Assembly: GCF_900111605.1 (NCBI RefSeq)
Contig: NZ_FOIA01000034.1
Location: 1 to 34,837, forward strand
Length of the DNA: 34,837 nt
DNA from: Nitrosomonas marina
Lineage (GTDB): Bacteria; Pseudomonadota; Gammaproteobacteria; Burkholderiales; Nitrosomonadaceae
Direction: 5' to 3'
Program-made: the position numbers and the translations under genes
Shown: piece after piece, positions 17,654 to 24,696 of the stretch
How the letters are laid out: each line of letters opens with the position of its first letter
How positions within the stretch are numbered: position 1 is the first letter of the stretch
The notes under the pieces: generated by a model
What the model was told of the DNA's origin: nothing
The model's input: the letters and a program-made list of their open reading frames with translations, nothing else
Databases searched by the model: none

Positions 17654-18523
17654 TTAAGCCCTGCTTTTGGTAACGATATCCAGTATGAGTGGCGTTAATA
17701 CCAGTTCGATGGCCATACCCATTTTTCCGCCTGGAACCACAATGGTATTAGGGCGAGACATGAACGAATCATGAATCATGGTCAGCAAGTTTGAAAAATC
17801 CACGTGCTCCGGATGTCTAAACCGTATTACCACCATGCTCTCATCCAATGTCGGAATTTCACGCGCTATGAACGGGTTGGATGTATCTACTGTCGGCACA
17901 CGCTGGAAATTGATATGAGTACGGGAAAACTGTGGCGTAATGTAATGTACATAATCATGCATACGGCGCAATATTGTATGCGTCACAGCTTCTGCTGAAT
18001 AACCGCGCGCACTGGTATCGCGAAATATTTTCTGGATCCATTCCAGATTGACTATCGGCACTACTCCAACCAGCAAATCGACATACTTAGCAACATCTGC
18101 AGTGTCACTTTTAACACCGCCATGCAGTCCCTCATAAAACAATAAATCAGAACCTGGCTCTATCGCCGACCACGGCGTAAATGTACCCGGCTTTTGGTTC
18201 CAGGGAGCAGCTTCTTCTTCGTTGTGCAGATATAAACGGGTCTGACCGGAACCACTTTCTCCATACTCCTTGAACAGGGTTTCCAACTTCTCAAATTCAT
18301 TGGCTTCCGGGCCAAAATGACTGATTGCCCGACCACCATCTTTTTCAGAATCAGCAACCGCCTTTTTCATGGCTTCGCGGTCGTAACGGTGAAAACTGTC
18401 ACCTTCTACAATAACAGCCGTTAATTTTTCCCGTCTAAAAATATGTTCAAAGCTGTTTTTAACCGTTGATGTACCTGCGCCAGATGATCCGGTAACCGCT
18501 ATAACCGGGTGTTTCTGCGACAT
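17654..18523 (-). CDS. cbbP: Phosphoribulokinase (Calvin cycle)
   Basis: Phosphorylates ribulose 5-phosphate to ribulose 1,5-bisphosphate, the substrate of RuBisCO. At 289 residues it has the length of the octameric proteobacterial (class I) enzyme. A P-loop GSSGAGTST lies at 12-20. VEGDSFHRYDREAMK carries the substrate-binding Asp and the His/Arg, and ISHFGPEANEFEKLE and FYEGLHGG follow, all family hallmarks. The plant-type regulatory Cys pair is absent, as expected for this class. GAGGAG lies 9 nt before the ATG. No other cbb gene is in the window, so it is separated from the RuBisCO genes. The gene is also named prkB. Its presence supports autotrophic CO2 fixation. Confidence 0.93.
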   Translation of the reverse strand: MSQKHPVIAVTGSSGAGTSTVKNSFEHIFRREKLTAVIVEGDSFHRYDREAMKKAVADSEKDGGRAISHFGPEANEFEKLETLFKEYGESGSGQTRLYLHNEEEAAPWNQKPGTFTPWSAIEPGSDLLFYEGLHGGVKSDTADVAKYVDLLVGVVPIVNLEWIQKIFRDTSARGYSAEAVTHTILRRMHDYVHYITPQFSRTHINFQRVPTVDTSNPFIAREIPTLDESMVVIRFRHPEHVDFSNLLTMIHDSFMSRPNTIVVPGGKMGMAIELVLTPLILDIVTKSRA

Positions 18524-18704
18524 ATTTATTTACTCCTCAAAATTTTTACAAAAGATTTACCATTCCGGTAATAATACGATCGAAGGCATTTTACTCTAAT
18601 ATGAACCTGCTTTCCGCATATTTTGGACGGTGCTATAAGAAGTGTCGCAGTGTTCAGTATACATTCAGGTTGAATACGCTAGAATTATTCCACAGCATTG
18701 TCAA

Positions 18705-18741
18705 CTAGTACTCTATCAATATGATATTGATAGAGTACTAG
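18705..18741. repeat. Perfect 37-bp palindrome
   Basis: The arms CTAGTACTCTATCAATAT (18705-18722) and its exact reverse complement (18724-18741) flank a single G. It lies in the 325-bp divergent interval (18524-18848) between phosphoribulokinase and the first envelope gene. A TTGACA on the minus strand (18704-18699) abuts it, without a convincing -10 at the right distance. There is no T-run, so it is not a classical terminator. It could be an operator for a dimeric regulator or a cruciform. The remainder of the interval shows nothing else I can name. Confidence 0.8.
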
Positions 18742-18848
18742 GCAAAAAGCTGAAAAATGAAGAACAATGCAATCATTTCCGGGTAGTATTTTATTTTTTA
18801 TTGTATCTGTACATGAGATGCCTGCATAACCTCAACGAGGTGACAGCG

Positions 18849-19370
18849 ATGAAAAAGCTAATATTTTTCTTATTTTTTTTCACGGTATTAAGCTTAGCAT
18901 TCAATAATTCACTCTGGGCACGCGGCAGTGGTGGACAAGGCACCAGCTTCGGAAGCGGTGGCGGTGGTGGTGGAGGACACTTCAGAGGAAGTAGCGGACC
19001 AAGCCATTTTGGAGGCGGACGGGGTCACTTTAGCGGTGGACATCGCCATTTTGGACATCATCATTCCCGGATAAATTTCGGGTTAAATTTTGGCGGTTTT
19101 TATGGTCCCGGCTTTTATGGTTATCCGTATTGGTCAAGATACCGCAGCCCTTACTACTATTCCCGCGCATATGTATATCCTTCACCGCTGATTGCACCGG
19201 CAACGCCGCCAGTGTATATTGAGAGAAAAGTGACTGTTGTTGATTCAACTCAGTCTCAATCAAGCTACTGGTATTACTGTCGCAATCCTGAAGGCTATTA
19301 TCCATATGTAAAACAATGTCCTGAGGGATGGCTCCAAGTCGCTCCCCAGCCAGCTCCACAATCGCCCTGA
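18849..19370 (+). CDS. Exported Gly/His-rich protein with C-terminal Cys motif (type A, copy 1)
   Basis: A 173-residue exported protein of unknown function. The signal peptide (MKKLIFFLFFFTVLSLAF, then NNSLWA) is followed by a Gly-rich segment (about 28-65) and a His/Gly stretch (GGHRHFGHHHS). A Tyr/Pro-rich region comes next, and the end reads YWYYC, then NPEGYYPYVKQCP and GWLQVAPQP. The two Cys of this tail could form a disulphide. Similar tails occur in small proteobacterial envelope proteins without an assigned role. I chose ATG 18849 because it begins the signal peptide and has GAGGTG at 8 nt, although the frame is open back to 18642. It is the first gene of a tandem A-B-A-B set. The His-rich part might bind metal, which is an inference. 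Confidence 0.7.
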   Translation: MKKLIFFLFFFTVLSLAFNNSLWARGSGGQGTSFGSGGGGGGGHFRGSSGPSHFGGGRGHFSGGHRHFGHHHSRINFGLNFGGFYGPGFYGYPYWSRYRSPYYYSRAYVYPSPLIAPATPPVYIERKVTVVDSTQSQSSYWYYCRNPEGYYPYVKQCPEGWLQVAPQPAPQSP

Positions 19371-19897
19371 AAACGGTCATACACCCAGTGATAACCCTAT
19401 TAGCCAAACTCATGCTGCTGACTGCGGTTCTGTTTCTCTCTGCCTGTGTCGCCATGCCCACTGGCCCAAGTGTTCTGGTTTTGCCGAAAACAGACAGCAG
19501 TTTTGAGCAGTTTCGTTTTGACGATTATGAATGCAGACAATATGCCTACGATCAATTAGGAGGCAAAACAGCTACAGACGCTACAATCAGCAGCGGTCTG
19601 AGCAGCGCAGCTATTGGGGCCGGTTTGGGTGCAATCGCCGGTGTAGCTATTGGTGGTGGCCAGGGTGCCGCTATCGGTGCCGGTACTGGATTACTGGCAG
19701 GCGGGCTTACTGGTTCCGGAAGCGCCACAACCTCCGGTCATATCAACCAGCAACGTTACGACAATAGCTATATTCAGTGTATGTACGCCAAAGGCCATCA
19801 TGTTCCGGTTGCTGGCAATATGGGAGCACATATCAATCCTACCATTAGCAGCAAAAGGATATCAACTCCGCCGCCACCGCCAGGCTATCGCCACTGA
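19328..19897 (+). CDS. Glycine-zipper lipoprotein (type B, copy 1)
   Basis: A probable outer-membrane lipoprotein of 189 residues from this start. VLFLSAC is a lipobox with the lipidated Cys at about residue 40. The mature part begins MPTGPSVLVLP and has a conserved FEQFRFDDYECRQYAYDQ segment. A glycine zipper (AAIGAGLGAIAGVAIGGG, continuing to LLAGGLTGSG) that probably inserts in or packs against a membrane follows, then SYIQCMYAKGHHVPV and a Pro-rich end. The start is uncertain. ATG 19328 overlaps the preceding gene by 43 bp and has GAGGG only 1 nt upstream. GTG 19388 would give a normal 20-residue signal peptide but has no ribosome binding site. It is closely related to the gene at 20435-20983. 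Confidence 0.72.
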   Translation: MAPSRSPASSTIALKTVIHPVITLLAKLMLLTAVLFLSACVAMPTGPSVLVLPKTDSSFEQFRFDDYECRQYAYDQLGGKTATDATISSGLSSAAIGAGLGAIAGVAIGGGQGAAIGAGTGLLAGGLTGSGSATTSGHINQQRYDNSYIQCMYAKGHHVPVAGNMGAHINPTISSKRISTPPPPPGYRH

Positions 19898-20012
19898 TCA
19901 ATATTGGAAAATGACAAATTTTGCTTTAAATATTTCTGGCAACAGGGAAACAGTTATTACCCATATCTGTCAAAAGAGCAAAGTATTGTTATACAGATTA
20001 TTTAATTTTCAT

Positions 20013-20414
20013 ATGAAGAAACAAATTGTATTGATGCTTGTAATCCCGCTGGCAGGTTGTCTGATATGCTCTCAAGCAGCTGCTCATGGCGGCCGTATAG
20101 ACAGGTTTAATTTTGGCATACATCTCGGTCATCCGGGTTATTTTGGATATGGCCATTATGATCCGTTCTTCTATGACCCGTTTTTTTATCCTCCGATCTA
20201 TAGCTACCCGCCTGTAGTTGTTCCTATGACACCACCCGTTATTGTGCCGTCGACACCACCTGTGTATATACAACAGCAGGAACAGGTCGCTCCGACCCAA
20301 CCACAGATGAATTATTGGTACTATTGCCAGAACCCGGAGGGTTATTATCCTTATGTCAAACAATGCCCAGGCGGTTGGCTGCGCGTTAGCCCCACCCCCC
20401 CAGAACATCAGTGA
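20013..20414 (+). CDS. Exported Tyr/Pro-rich protein with C-terminal Cys motif (type A, copy 2)
   Basis: A 133-residue exported protein related to the gene at 18849. The N-terminus (MKKQIVLMLVIPLAGC, then LICSQAAA) could be read either as a lipobox ending in LAGC or as a signal peptidase I site after QAAA. The mature part has FNFGIHLGHPGYFGYGHYDPFF and repeats rich in Tyr, Pro and Phe. The tail is YWYYC, then NPEGYYPYVKQCP and GWLRVSP, nearly identical to copy 1. The Gly/His-rich segment of copy 1 is missing, which accounts for the shorter length. ATG 20013 has no clear ribosome binding site. The stop lies 20 bp before the next start, so A and B are coupled again. Confidence 0.68.
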   Translation: MKKQIVLMLVIPLAGCLICSQAAAHGGRIDRFNFGIHLGHPGYFGYGHYDPFFYDPFFYPPIYSYPPVVVPMTPPVIVPSTPPVYIQQQEQVAPTQPQMNYWYYCQNPEGYYPYVKQCPGGWLRVSPTPPEHQ

Positions 20415-20434
20415 ACATTACAAGGAGATTTGAC

Positions 20435-20983
20435 ATGCCCAGAATACATAAAAAAATTATTTTTATATTGCCTGCGGTATTGACAGCGTGTGTCAACCTG
20501 CCAACCGGACCCAGTGTTATGGTTTTGCCCGGGTCGAGTAAAAGCTTTGAGCAGTTCCGCTACGATGACTATGAGTGCAGACGTTATGCTTACGAGCAGA
20601 TCGGCGGTGTAACAGCAAATCAAGCTGCAACATCCAGCGGTCTAACCAGTGCAGCAGTCGGCTCAGGCCTTGGCGCTGCCGCAGGTGCCGCTATTGGCGG
20701 CGGCGAAGGTGCTGCCATAGGCGCCGGGACCGGATTACTTGCGGGCGGCCTGGCCGGAAGCGGTACTGCCAGAACATCCAGTTATGAAAACCAGTACCGT
20801 TATGATATCAGTTACATTCAGTGCATGTATGCAAAAGGCCATCGTGTACCCGTTTCCGGTAAAATAACCAGCGAGGTGCCAACAACAGTCAGGCAAAAAC
20901 CGATTAAGATATCACCGTCTCAACCCGGGTTTACACCGCCGCCGCCACCACCGGGAAATCCGCCACCGCCACCTCCACAATAA
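20435..20983 (+). CDS. Glycine-zipper lipoprotein (type B, copy 2)
   Basis: A probable lipoprotein of 182 residues. The signal (MPRIHKKIIFILPAVLTAC) ends in a lipobox with the modified Cys at about 19. NLPTGPSVMVLP, FEQFRYDDYECRRYAYEQIGG, a glycine zipper (AAVGSGLGAAAGAAIGGG, then GAAIGAGTGLLAGGLAGSG) and SYIQCMYAKGHRVPV follow in the same order as in the gene at 19328. The C-terminus differs, with two runs of six prolines (PPPPPPGNPPPPPPQ). ATG 20435 has AAGGAG at 8 nt, which decides the start over an in-frame GTG at 20411. A strong hairpin follows the stop, marking a likely end of the four-gene unit. Role unknown; an envelope structural function is plausible. Confidence 0.78.
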   Translation: MPRIHKKIIFILPAVLTACVNLPTGPSVMVLPGSSKSFEQFRYDDYECRRYAYEQIGGVTANQAATSSGLTSAAVGSGLGAAAGAAIGGGEGAAIGAGTGLLAGGLAGSGTARTSSYENQYRYDISYIQCMYAKGHRVPVSGKITSEVPTTVRQKPIKISPSQPGFTPPPPPPGNPPPPPPQ

Positions 20984-20989
20984 ATTGAT

Positions 20990-21026
20990 CCAGGTTGTCC
21001 CTTGGCAAAGTCGGCGGACAACCTGG
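20990..21026 (+). terminator. Strong hairpin after the A-B-A-B cluster
   Basis: An 11-bp perfect stem (20990-21000 with 21016-21026) and a 15-nt loop sit 6 bp after the stop codon. Only TTAA follows, so it lacks a proper T-run and may stop transcription inefficiently or act mainly to stabilise the mRNA end. Confidence 0.5.
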
Positions 21027-21208
21027 TTAACTGATCACAACACGGACAACGCTGACGTCATCCTTTTTAAGCTAAAATACAGGCATTGCGATACTGCCAT
21101 AATTTGACAATAATATCGGCTTATATTGCAAAACAGACGCGCTTATTGTTAACAGCGTATTCAAACCAGAAATCATAAAACTAGCTTATACAGGGAGAGT
21201 TTAATAAC

Positions 21209-21715
21209 GTGAATCCGATCGTACCCATTATTATGGCTGCTGGCGCCATTTTATTTTTTATTGGACTGGCAGCATTAATCAGACGTGGTTTTAAAAAAAG
21301 CAAAACAGTTAGATTTTTTAGAAAAGAATATGGTTTTGGACGTTTCGTAGCTACCGTTATTGTATCGGGTGTTACGCTTATTATGACTTCAATTTATATT
21401 CAGAAACTTTTTCCAGTAGAATCTATTCAGGCCAACACGGATCAGGTTGCCACCATATCCAGCAACTTGAAATATGAGCTCAGTACTATCTTGCCGAGCG
21501 AGAAGAACAATACCAGAATGACCAAAGCCATCAATCGGTTCCAGAAAGAATATCAGGAAGCGCTCGAAAATGGCGACAAAAGAACGACGGAACTCTTAAT
21601 TCTGGAAATGGCTTTTTTGATCAGAACAGAACTTGAAAACCAAAATTATCCATCTCATCAGATTGGCTCAGAGGTTGAAAGAATTATGAATTTCCTGAAA
21701 AGAAAACCTGATTAA
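21209..21715 (+). CDS. Hypothetical membrane protein with two N-terminal helices
   Basis: A 168-residue protein that I cannot assign to a family. Two hydrophobic segments are visible, about 4-24 (IVPIIMAAGAILFFIGLAAL) and about 48-66 (VATVIVSGVTLIMTSIYI), separated by a basic loop (RRGFKKSKTVRFFRKEYG) that should face the cytoplasm. The remaining 100 residues are polar and probably helical, with many Glu, Lys and Asn, and would be periplasmic by the positive-inside rule. The frame starts at GTG 21209; GGGAG lies rather far upstream (about 12 nt). No Cys or metal motif is evident. It is flanked by envelope genes on the same strand but separated by about 160-225 bp on each side. Confidence 0.6.
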   Translation: MNPIVPIIMAAGAILFFIGLAALIRRGFKKSKTVRFFRKEYGFGRFVATVIVSGVTLIMTSIYIQKLFPVESIQANTDQVATISSNLKYELSTILPSEKNNTRMTKAINRFQKEYQEALENGDKRTTELLILEMAFLIRTELENQNYPSHQIGSEVERIMNFLKRKPD

Positions 21716-21872
21716 AAGGCTATTCTGATTCATTCACTGACTAGAATTAATTATATTTGAGGATATTCAGGCTTTCATGCAGTTTTACAGAGATATTGCG
21801 AAGGACCCCATCTCTAGTCAGGCAGACAAAATACCAGGCACTACAATTTTCAATAATTCAGAGGGGTGACTC

Positions 21873-22232
21873 ATGAAAAAAAACATTTATATGCTAATAG
21901 TACTCGGGACAATATTATGTATTCCTAATTTTGCTTTGGCACACAATTATCCGACCAAGGTCGGTGAAAAGCTTGGTAACGGAATTGCCAACGCAGTTAC
22001 AGGAGTTGTTGAAATCCCCAAAACCATGATGATAACGGGACGCAGACATGGTGCAACATACGGCATGACAGCCGGTTTTTTTACCGGTCTGTTTCACAGT
22101 GTTGGACGCAGTCTTGCCGGCGCATTGGACATAGCGACTTTTTTGGTGCCAACCACACCCGTCATTAGACCGGCGTATATCTGGGACAATTTTGACCGAG
22201 AAACTACTTATACACCCTGGCAAATGCGCTAA
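21873..22232 (+). CDS. Exosortase system-associated protein, TIGR04073-like
   Basis: A small exported protein of 119 residues with a signal peptide (MKKNIYMLIVLGTILCIP, then NFALA). The mature region reads KLGNGIANAVTGVVEIPKTM, then YGMTAGFFTGLFHSVGRSLAGALDIATF and an aromatic C-terminal part with RPAYIWDNFD. This pattern (K-L-G-x-G-x-A-N-x-x-T-G-x-x-E-I-P-K, then a glycine-rich amphipathic stretch and a P-x-Y-x-W/F tail) is that of the TIGR04073 family, known from genomes that carry exosortase/PEP-CTERM systems. Its molecular role is not established. GAGGGG lies 6 nt before the ATG. No exosortase gene is in the window, so one would be expected elsewhere in the genome. Assigned from motif memory, not by search. 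Confidence 0.7.
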   Translation: MKKNIYMLIVLGTILCIPNFALAHNYPTKVGEKLGNGIANAVTGVVEIPKTMMITGRRHGATYGMTAGFFTGLFHSVGRSLAGALDIATFLVPTTPVIRPAYIWDNFDRETTYTPWQMR

Positions 22233-22266
22233 AGGCAATAAAGAGTAATCCATCATTAAAATACAC

Positions 22267-22297
22267 CGCATGAAATAGCAGTCGGTTATTTCATGCG
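22267..22297 (+). terminator. Terminator between the TIGR04073-like gene and ygfX
   Basis: An 11-bp perfect stem (22267-22277 with 22287-22297) and a 9-nt loop, followed on the plus strand by CCTTTATTTG. It lies 34 bp after the plus-strand stop and includes the ygfX stop codon in its right arm, so it may serve both convergent genes. Confidence 0.55.
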
Positions 22298-22737
22298 CCT
22301 TTATTTGTTAACTGTTTCCATTTCCATCGCAACAGAACTCTGAGTCGTCTGAATTCCTCAGAATTAATTGCATCGGGTAATATAACGATGCTTTGTGTTG
22401 ACCAGGAATGGGAATGGCGTGACCTCAAAATCAATACGGTTAAATAAGGTGACACAAAAGTCGATTCGGATACCCTGTATTCAAAGTTCTGACCATTTTT
22501 TGTTTTCAGCTTACATATGACTTTGTCAGTAAACTCCAACAAAACCGCTGAGCGGCCAGAAATTTGTAATGCTTCACACCTGATATAGAAGTACAAGCTG
22601 ACAATTAATGCCAGCATGCCAGCCAATTTTGCCGCCACTGTAACAGACAACAATCCGACAATTACTGCAGCTGCAGAATGTGTGACAATAAGTATAGCAA
22701 CCAACAATCTGGAAGGCCCCAGCTTAACCCTCAACAA
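22291..22737 (-). CDS. YgfX-like inner-membrane protein
   Basis: A 148-residue protein with two adjacent membrane helices near the N-terminus (about 10-28 and 30-52) and a soluble C-terminal half. LGPSRLLVAILIVTHSAAAVIV, the following helix, VLILRSR and SIVILPDAINSEEFRRLRVLLRW match the YgfX (CptA) family. In E. coli, YgfX is the membrane partner of SdhE (CptB); it was reported as a toxin that interferes with FtsZ and MreB. The usual neighbour sdhE is not here, so a toxin role should not be assumed. Translation seems to start at TTG 22737 with AGGTG about 8 nt upstream; I see no in-frame ATG that would keep the first helix. Confidence 0.65.
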   Translation of the reverse strand: MLRVKLGPSRLLVAILIVTHSAAAVIVGLLSVTVAAKLAGMLALIVSLYFYIRCEALQISGRSAVLLEFTDKVICKLKTKNGQNFEYRVSESTFVSPYLTVLILRSRHSHSWSTQSIVILPDAINSEEFRRLRVLLRWKWKQLTNKGA

Positions 22738-22858
22738 AATGCATCACCTATATTCTGTAGACATGGAGGTAACACACGCTTGAAAATAACGATATATTTA
22801 GAACAGCTACAGGTGCTAGTTGAATCAGGATAACCCGTTACAATCCAGGAAATGGATA

Positions 22859-23875
22859 TTATTGCGAACTGGCAGGCAGAAATTCAAGTGGATCAACTGG
22901 TTTTCCATGTTTTCTGATTTCAAAATGTAATTGAGGTGTGTCTGTGTCTGTATCACCCATTTCTGCTATCTTCTGTCCTTGTACAACTGATTCACCCTCT
23001 TTCACAAGTAATTTACTGTTATGGGCATATGCGCTTAATAACGTATCATTATGCTTAATGATGATCAGGTTACCGTAGCCGCGCAGGCCATTACCACTAT
23101 AAACCACTTCACCAGCTGCAGTGGCCAGAACAGGTTGGCCTGTCTGCCCTGATATTTTCAAACCTTTTGAATTGTTAGAAAACGAAGACAATAATGTTCC
23201 GGTTGCTGGCCATATCCAATCAGCCTCGGATGTATTTGACGGCGTATCGGTTCTGTATCCAACCATTTCCGGTGCATTCTCAATCCGTGTTCCTGAAGAT
23301 GAATATTCTGTCTGAGGTTGAGTTAAAGCCGGATTAACGGAATATTGCAGCCGGGCCACATTTTGTTCTGAATACGGTAATTTTAAAGCTTTAGGGTATG
23401 TTTTGATTTGTTGAGCAGCAGTATCATATGCTGGAGCTACCGTAGCGCCTGGTGCGATACCAGGCAAATCCAGGCTTGGGTCCACAACAGGCATCTCTGA
23501 ATGCTGTGGAACAGCAAATAATGTCGGTTCGGCTTTTTTTGAAGGAACAGACAGGTTTATACGTTGGCCTGTTTTGATCTTTGTGGTGTCGGTGATATTG
23601 TTCCACTCAGCAAGTTCCTTCTGATCAATACCATGTTTAAGCGCTATACTGTAAAAAGTATCTCCCTTCTGCACTATATAAAAGCGATCGATTTGTTTAT
23701 CATCTTGAAGACTGACAGCAGCTTTTTCAGGCGATACTGTCCGTTCAACAACGGGGGCTGGTGGCTTGGTCGTCTCGCAGCCAAGGAGAAAAAAAGCCGG
23801 TACCAACCAGTAGACAGCAAAGAAGATTTTTACCGAGAAAGCTCTGTCTTTCAATTGTATTTGATGATTTTCCAT
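22859..23875 (-). CDS. nlpD: NlpD-like lipoprotein (LysM plus degenerate M23 domain)
   Basis: An envelope lipoprotein of 338 residues that, by family, activates a cell-wall amidase during daughter-cell separation. A hydrophobic signal ends in the lipobox LLGC (C33). A LysM domain (about 66-110, FYIVQKGDTFYSIALKHGID) binds peptidoglycan. The C-terminal LytM/M23 domain contains GLRGYGNLIIIKHND, LSAYAHNSKLLVKEG and LHFEIRKHGKPVDPLEFLP. The first zinc-ligand motif (HxxxD in active enzymes) reads NSKGLKI, so it should be a non-catalytic activator like NlpD. ATG 23875 has GAGG at 8 nt; the frame is open back to 23980 but that extension precedes the signal. It follows pcm by 19 bp. The rpoS gene that often comes next is not present. 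Confidence 0.88.
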   Translation of the reverse strand: MENHQIQLKDRAFSVKIFFAVYWLVPAFFLLGCETTKPPAPVVERTVSPEKAAVSLQDDKQIDRFYIVQKGDTFYSIALKHGIDQKELAEWNNITDTTKIKTGQRINLSVPSKKAEPTLFAVPQHSEMPVVDPSLDLPGIAPGATVAPAYDTAAQQIKTYPKALKLPYSEQNVARLQYSVNPALTQPQTEYSSSGTRIENAPEMVGYRTDTPSNTSEADWIWPATGTLLSSFSNNSKGLKISGQTGQPVLATAAGEVVYSGNGLRGYGNLIIIKHNDTLLSAYAHNSKLLVKEGESVVQGQKIAEMGDTDTDTPQLHFEIRKHGKPVDPLEFLPASSQ

Positions 23876-23894
23876 TGTAATTTCCTCAGTATCA

Positions 23895-24557
23895 CTATGA
23901 TTTGATGACACCGGACAGCATGGGTACAAAATTGACCTCTTCCAGGACATTTTCAATATACCCCTGCACATTTCGTTCAATCACACACAGGTTCTGTTTC
24001 TGAACACCTTTAGGAAAAACTATTCGCCCACCTATTGCTAACTGCTCCAATAAGGCATTCGGAATATGCGTTGTGACAGCAGTCATGATAATACCATCAA
24101 ACGGAGACACTTCAGGCAATCCGCGCAAACCATCTGCATGCTTCAAATGAATATTACGAATCTGTAATTTGTGCAAGCGTATGCGGGTACGCGTCAATAA
24201 CGGACCAATTCGTTCTATAGAATACACCTGACGGGCCAGCTGCGCCAGTATCGCAGTCTGATATCCACACCCAGTCCCTATTTCAAGCACCTTATCCAGC
24301 GAACCGTTTGCACGTAATAGTTCACTCATTCGTGCAACAATCCAGGGACTGGAAATTGTCTGTCCGTAATTAATTGGCAAAGCAACATCTTCATAAGCCC
24401 GGCTTGCCAATGCTTCTTCAATAAAAAGGTGGCGCGGGACGGAGCCCATGACTGACAATACAATCTCGTCACCTATCCCCTGATTTCGCAGACGCTCGAT
24501 CATTCGCATTCGCGTCCGTTGTGACGTCATACCTATGCCTGAAAGATGAATACTCAC
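23895..24557 (-). CDS. pcm: Protein-L-isoaspartate O-methyltransferase
   Basis: Repairs damaged proteins by methylating L-isoaspartyl residues with S-adenosylmethionine (220 residues, cytoplasmic). VPRHLFIEEALASRAYEDVALPINYGQTISSPWIVA is the conserved substrate-binding region. VLEIGTGCGYQTAILAQLA is the SAM-binding glycine loop, and the segment VVFPKG-like GGRIVFPKG lies near the end. The frame begins at GTG 24557 with GGAAAG about 9 nt upstream. ATG 24530 (residue 10) is an alternative with a weaker site. It lies between surE (140 bp) and nlpD (19 bp) in the conserved surE-pcm-nlpD order linked to stress survival. Confidence 0.94.
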   Translation of the reverse strand: MSIHLSGIGMTSQRTRMRMIERLRNQGIGDEIVLSVMGSVPRHLFIEEALASRAYEDVALPINYGQTISSPWIVARMSELLRANGSLDKVLEIGTGCGYQTAILAQLARQVYSIERIGPLLTRTRIRLHKLQIRNIHLKHADGLRGLPEVSPFDGIIMTAVTTHIPNALLEQLAIGGRIVFPKGVQKQNLCVIERNVQGYIENVLEEVNFVPMLSGVIKS

Positions 24558-24696
24558 AGGTTACTTTCCATTCAGATGAATATCATTTTGAATTATTTTA
24601 CGATAGCCTGACTGCTGAAAAACTTGAATAAAAAAGTATTTCATTGCTGACCAAGGAATTCAAGCCTTTGTAAACAAATTGGAAAATATGCTCTTA

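Noticed and set aside
18699..18704. TTGACA next to the palindrome as the phosphoribulokinase -35
   Set aside because: No acceptable -10 at 16-18 bp; the start codon is also about 175 bp farther on.
18642..18848. N-terminal extension of the first type A protein
   Set aside because: It would read through the palindrome and place 69 residues before an obvious signal peptide; ATG 18849 has its own ribosome binding site.
19650..20012. 121-codon extension of the second type A protein
   Set aside because: It overlaps the lipoprotein gene in another frame and precedes a clear signal peptide.
21104..21132. Sigma-70 promoter with TTGACA before the two-helix membrane protein gene
   Set aside because: The -35 is perfect but the only -10-like sequence (TATATT) is 12 bp away, too close.
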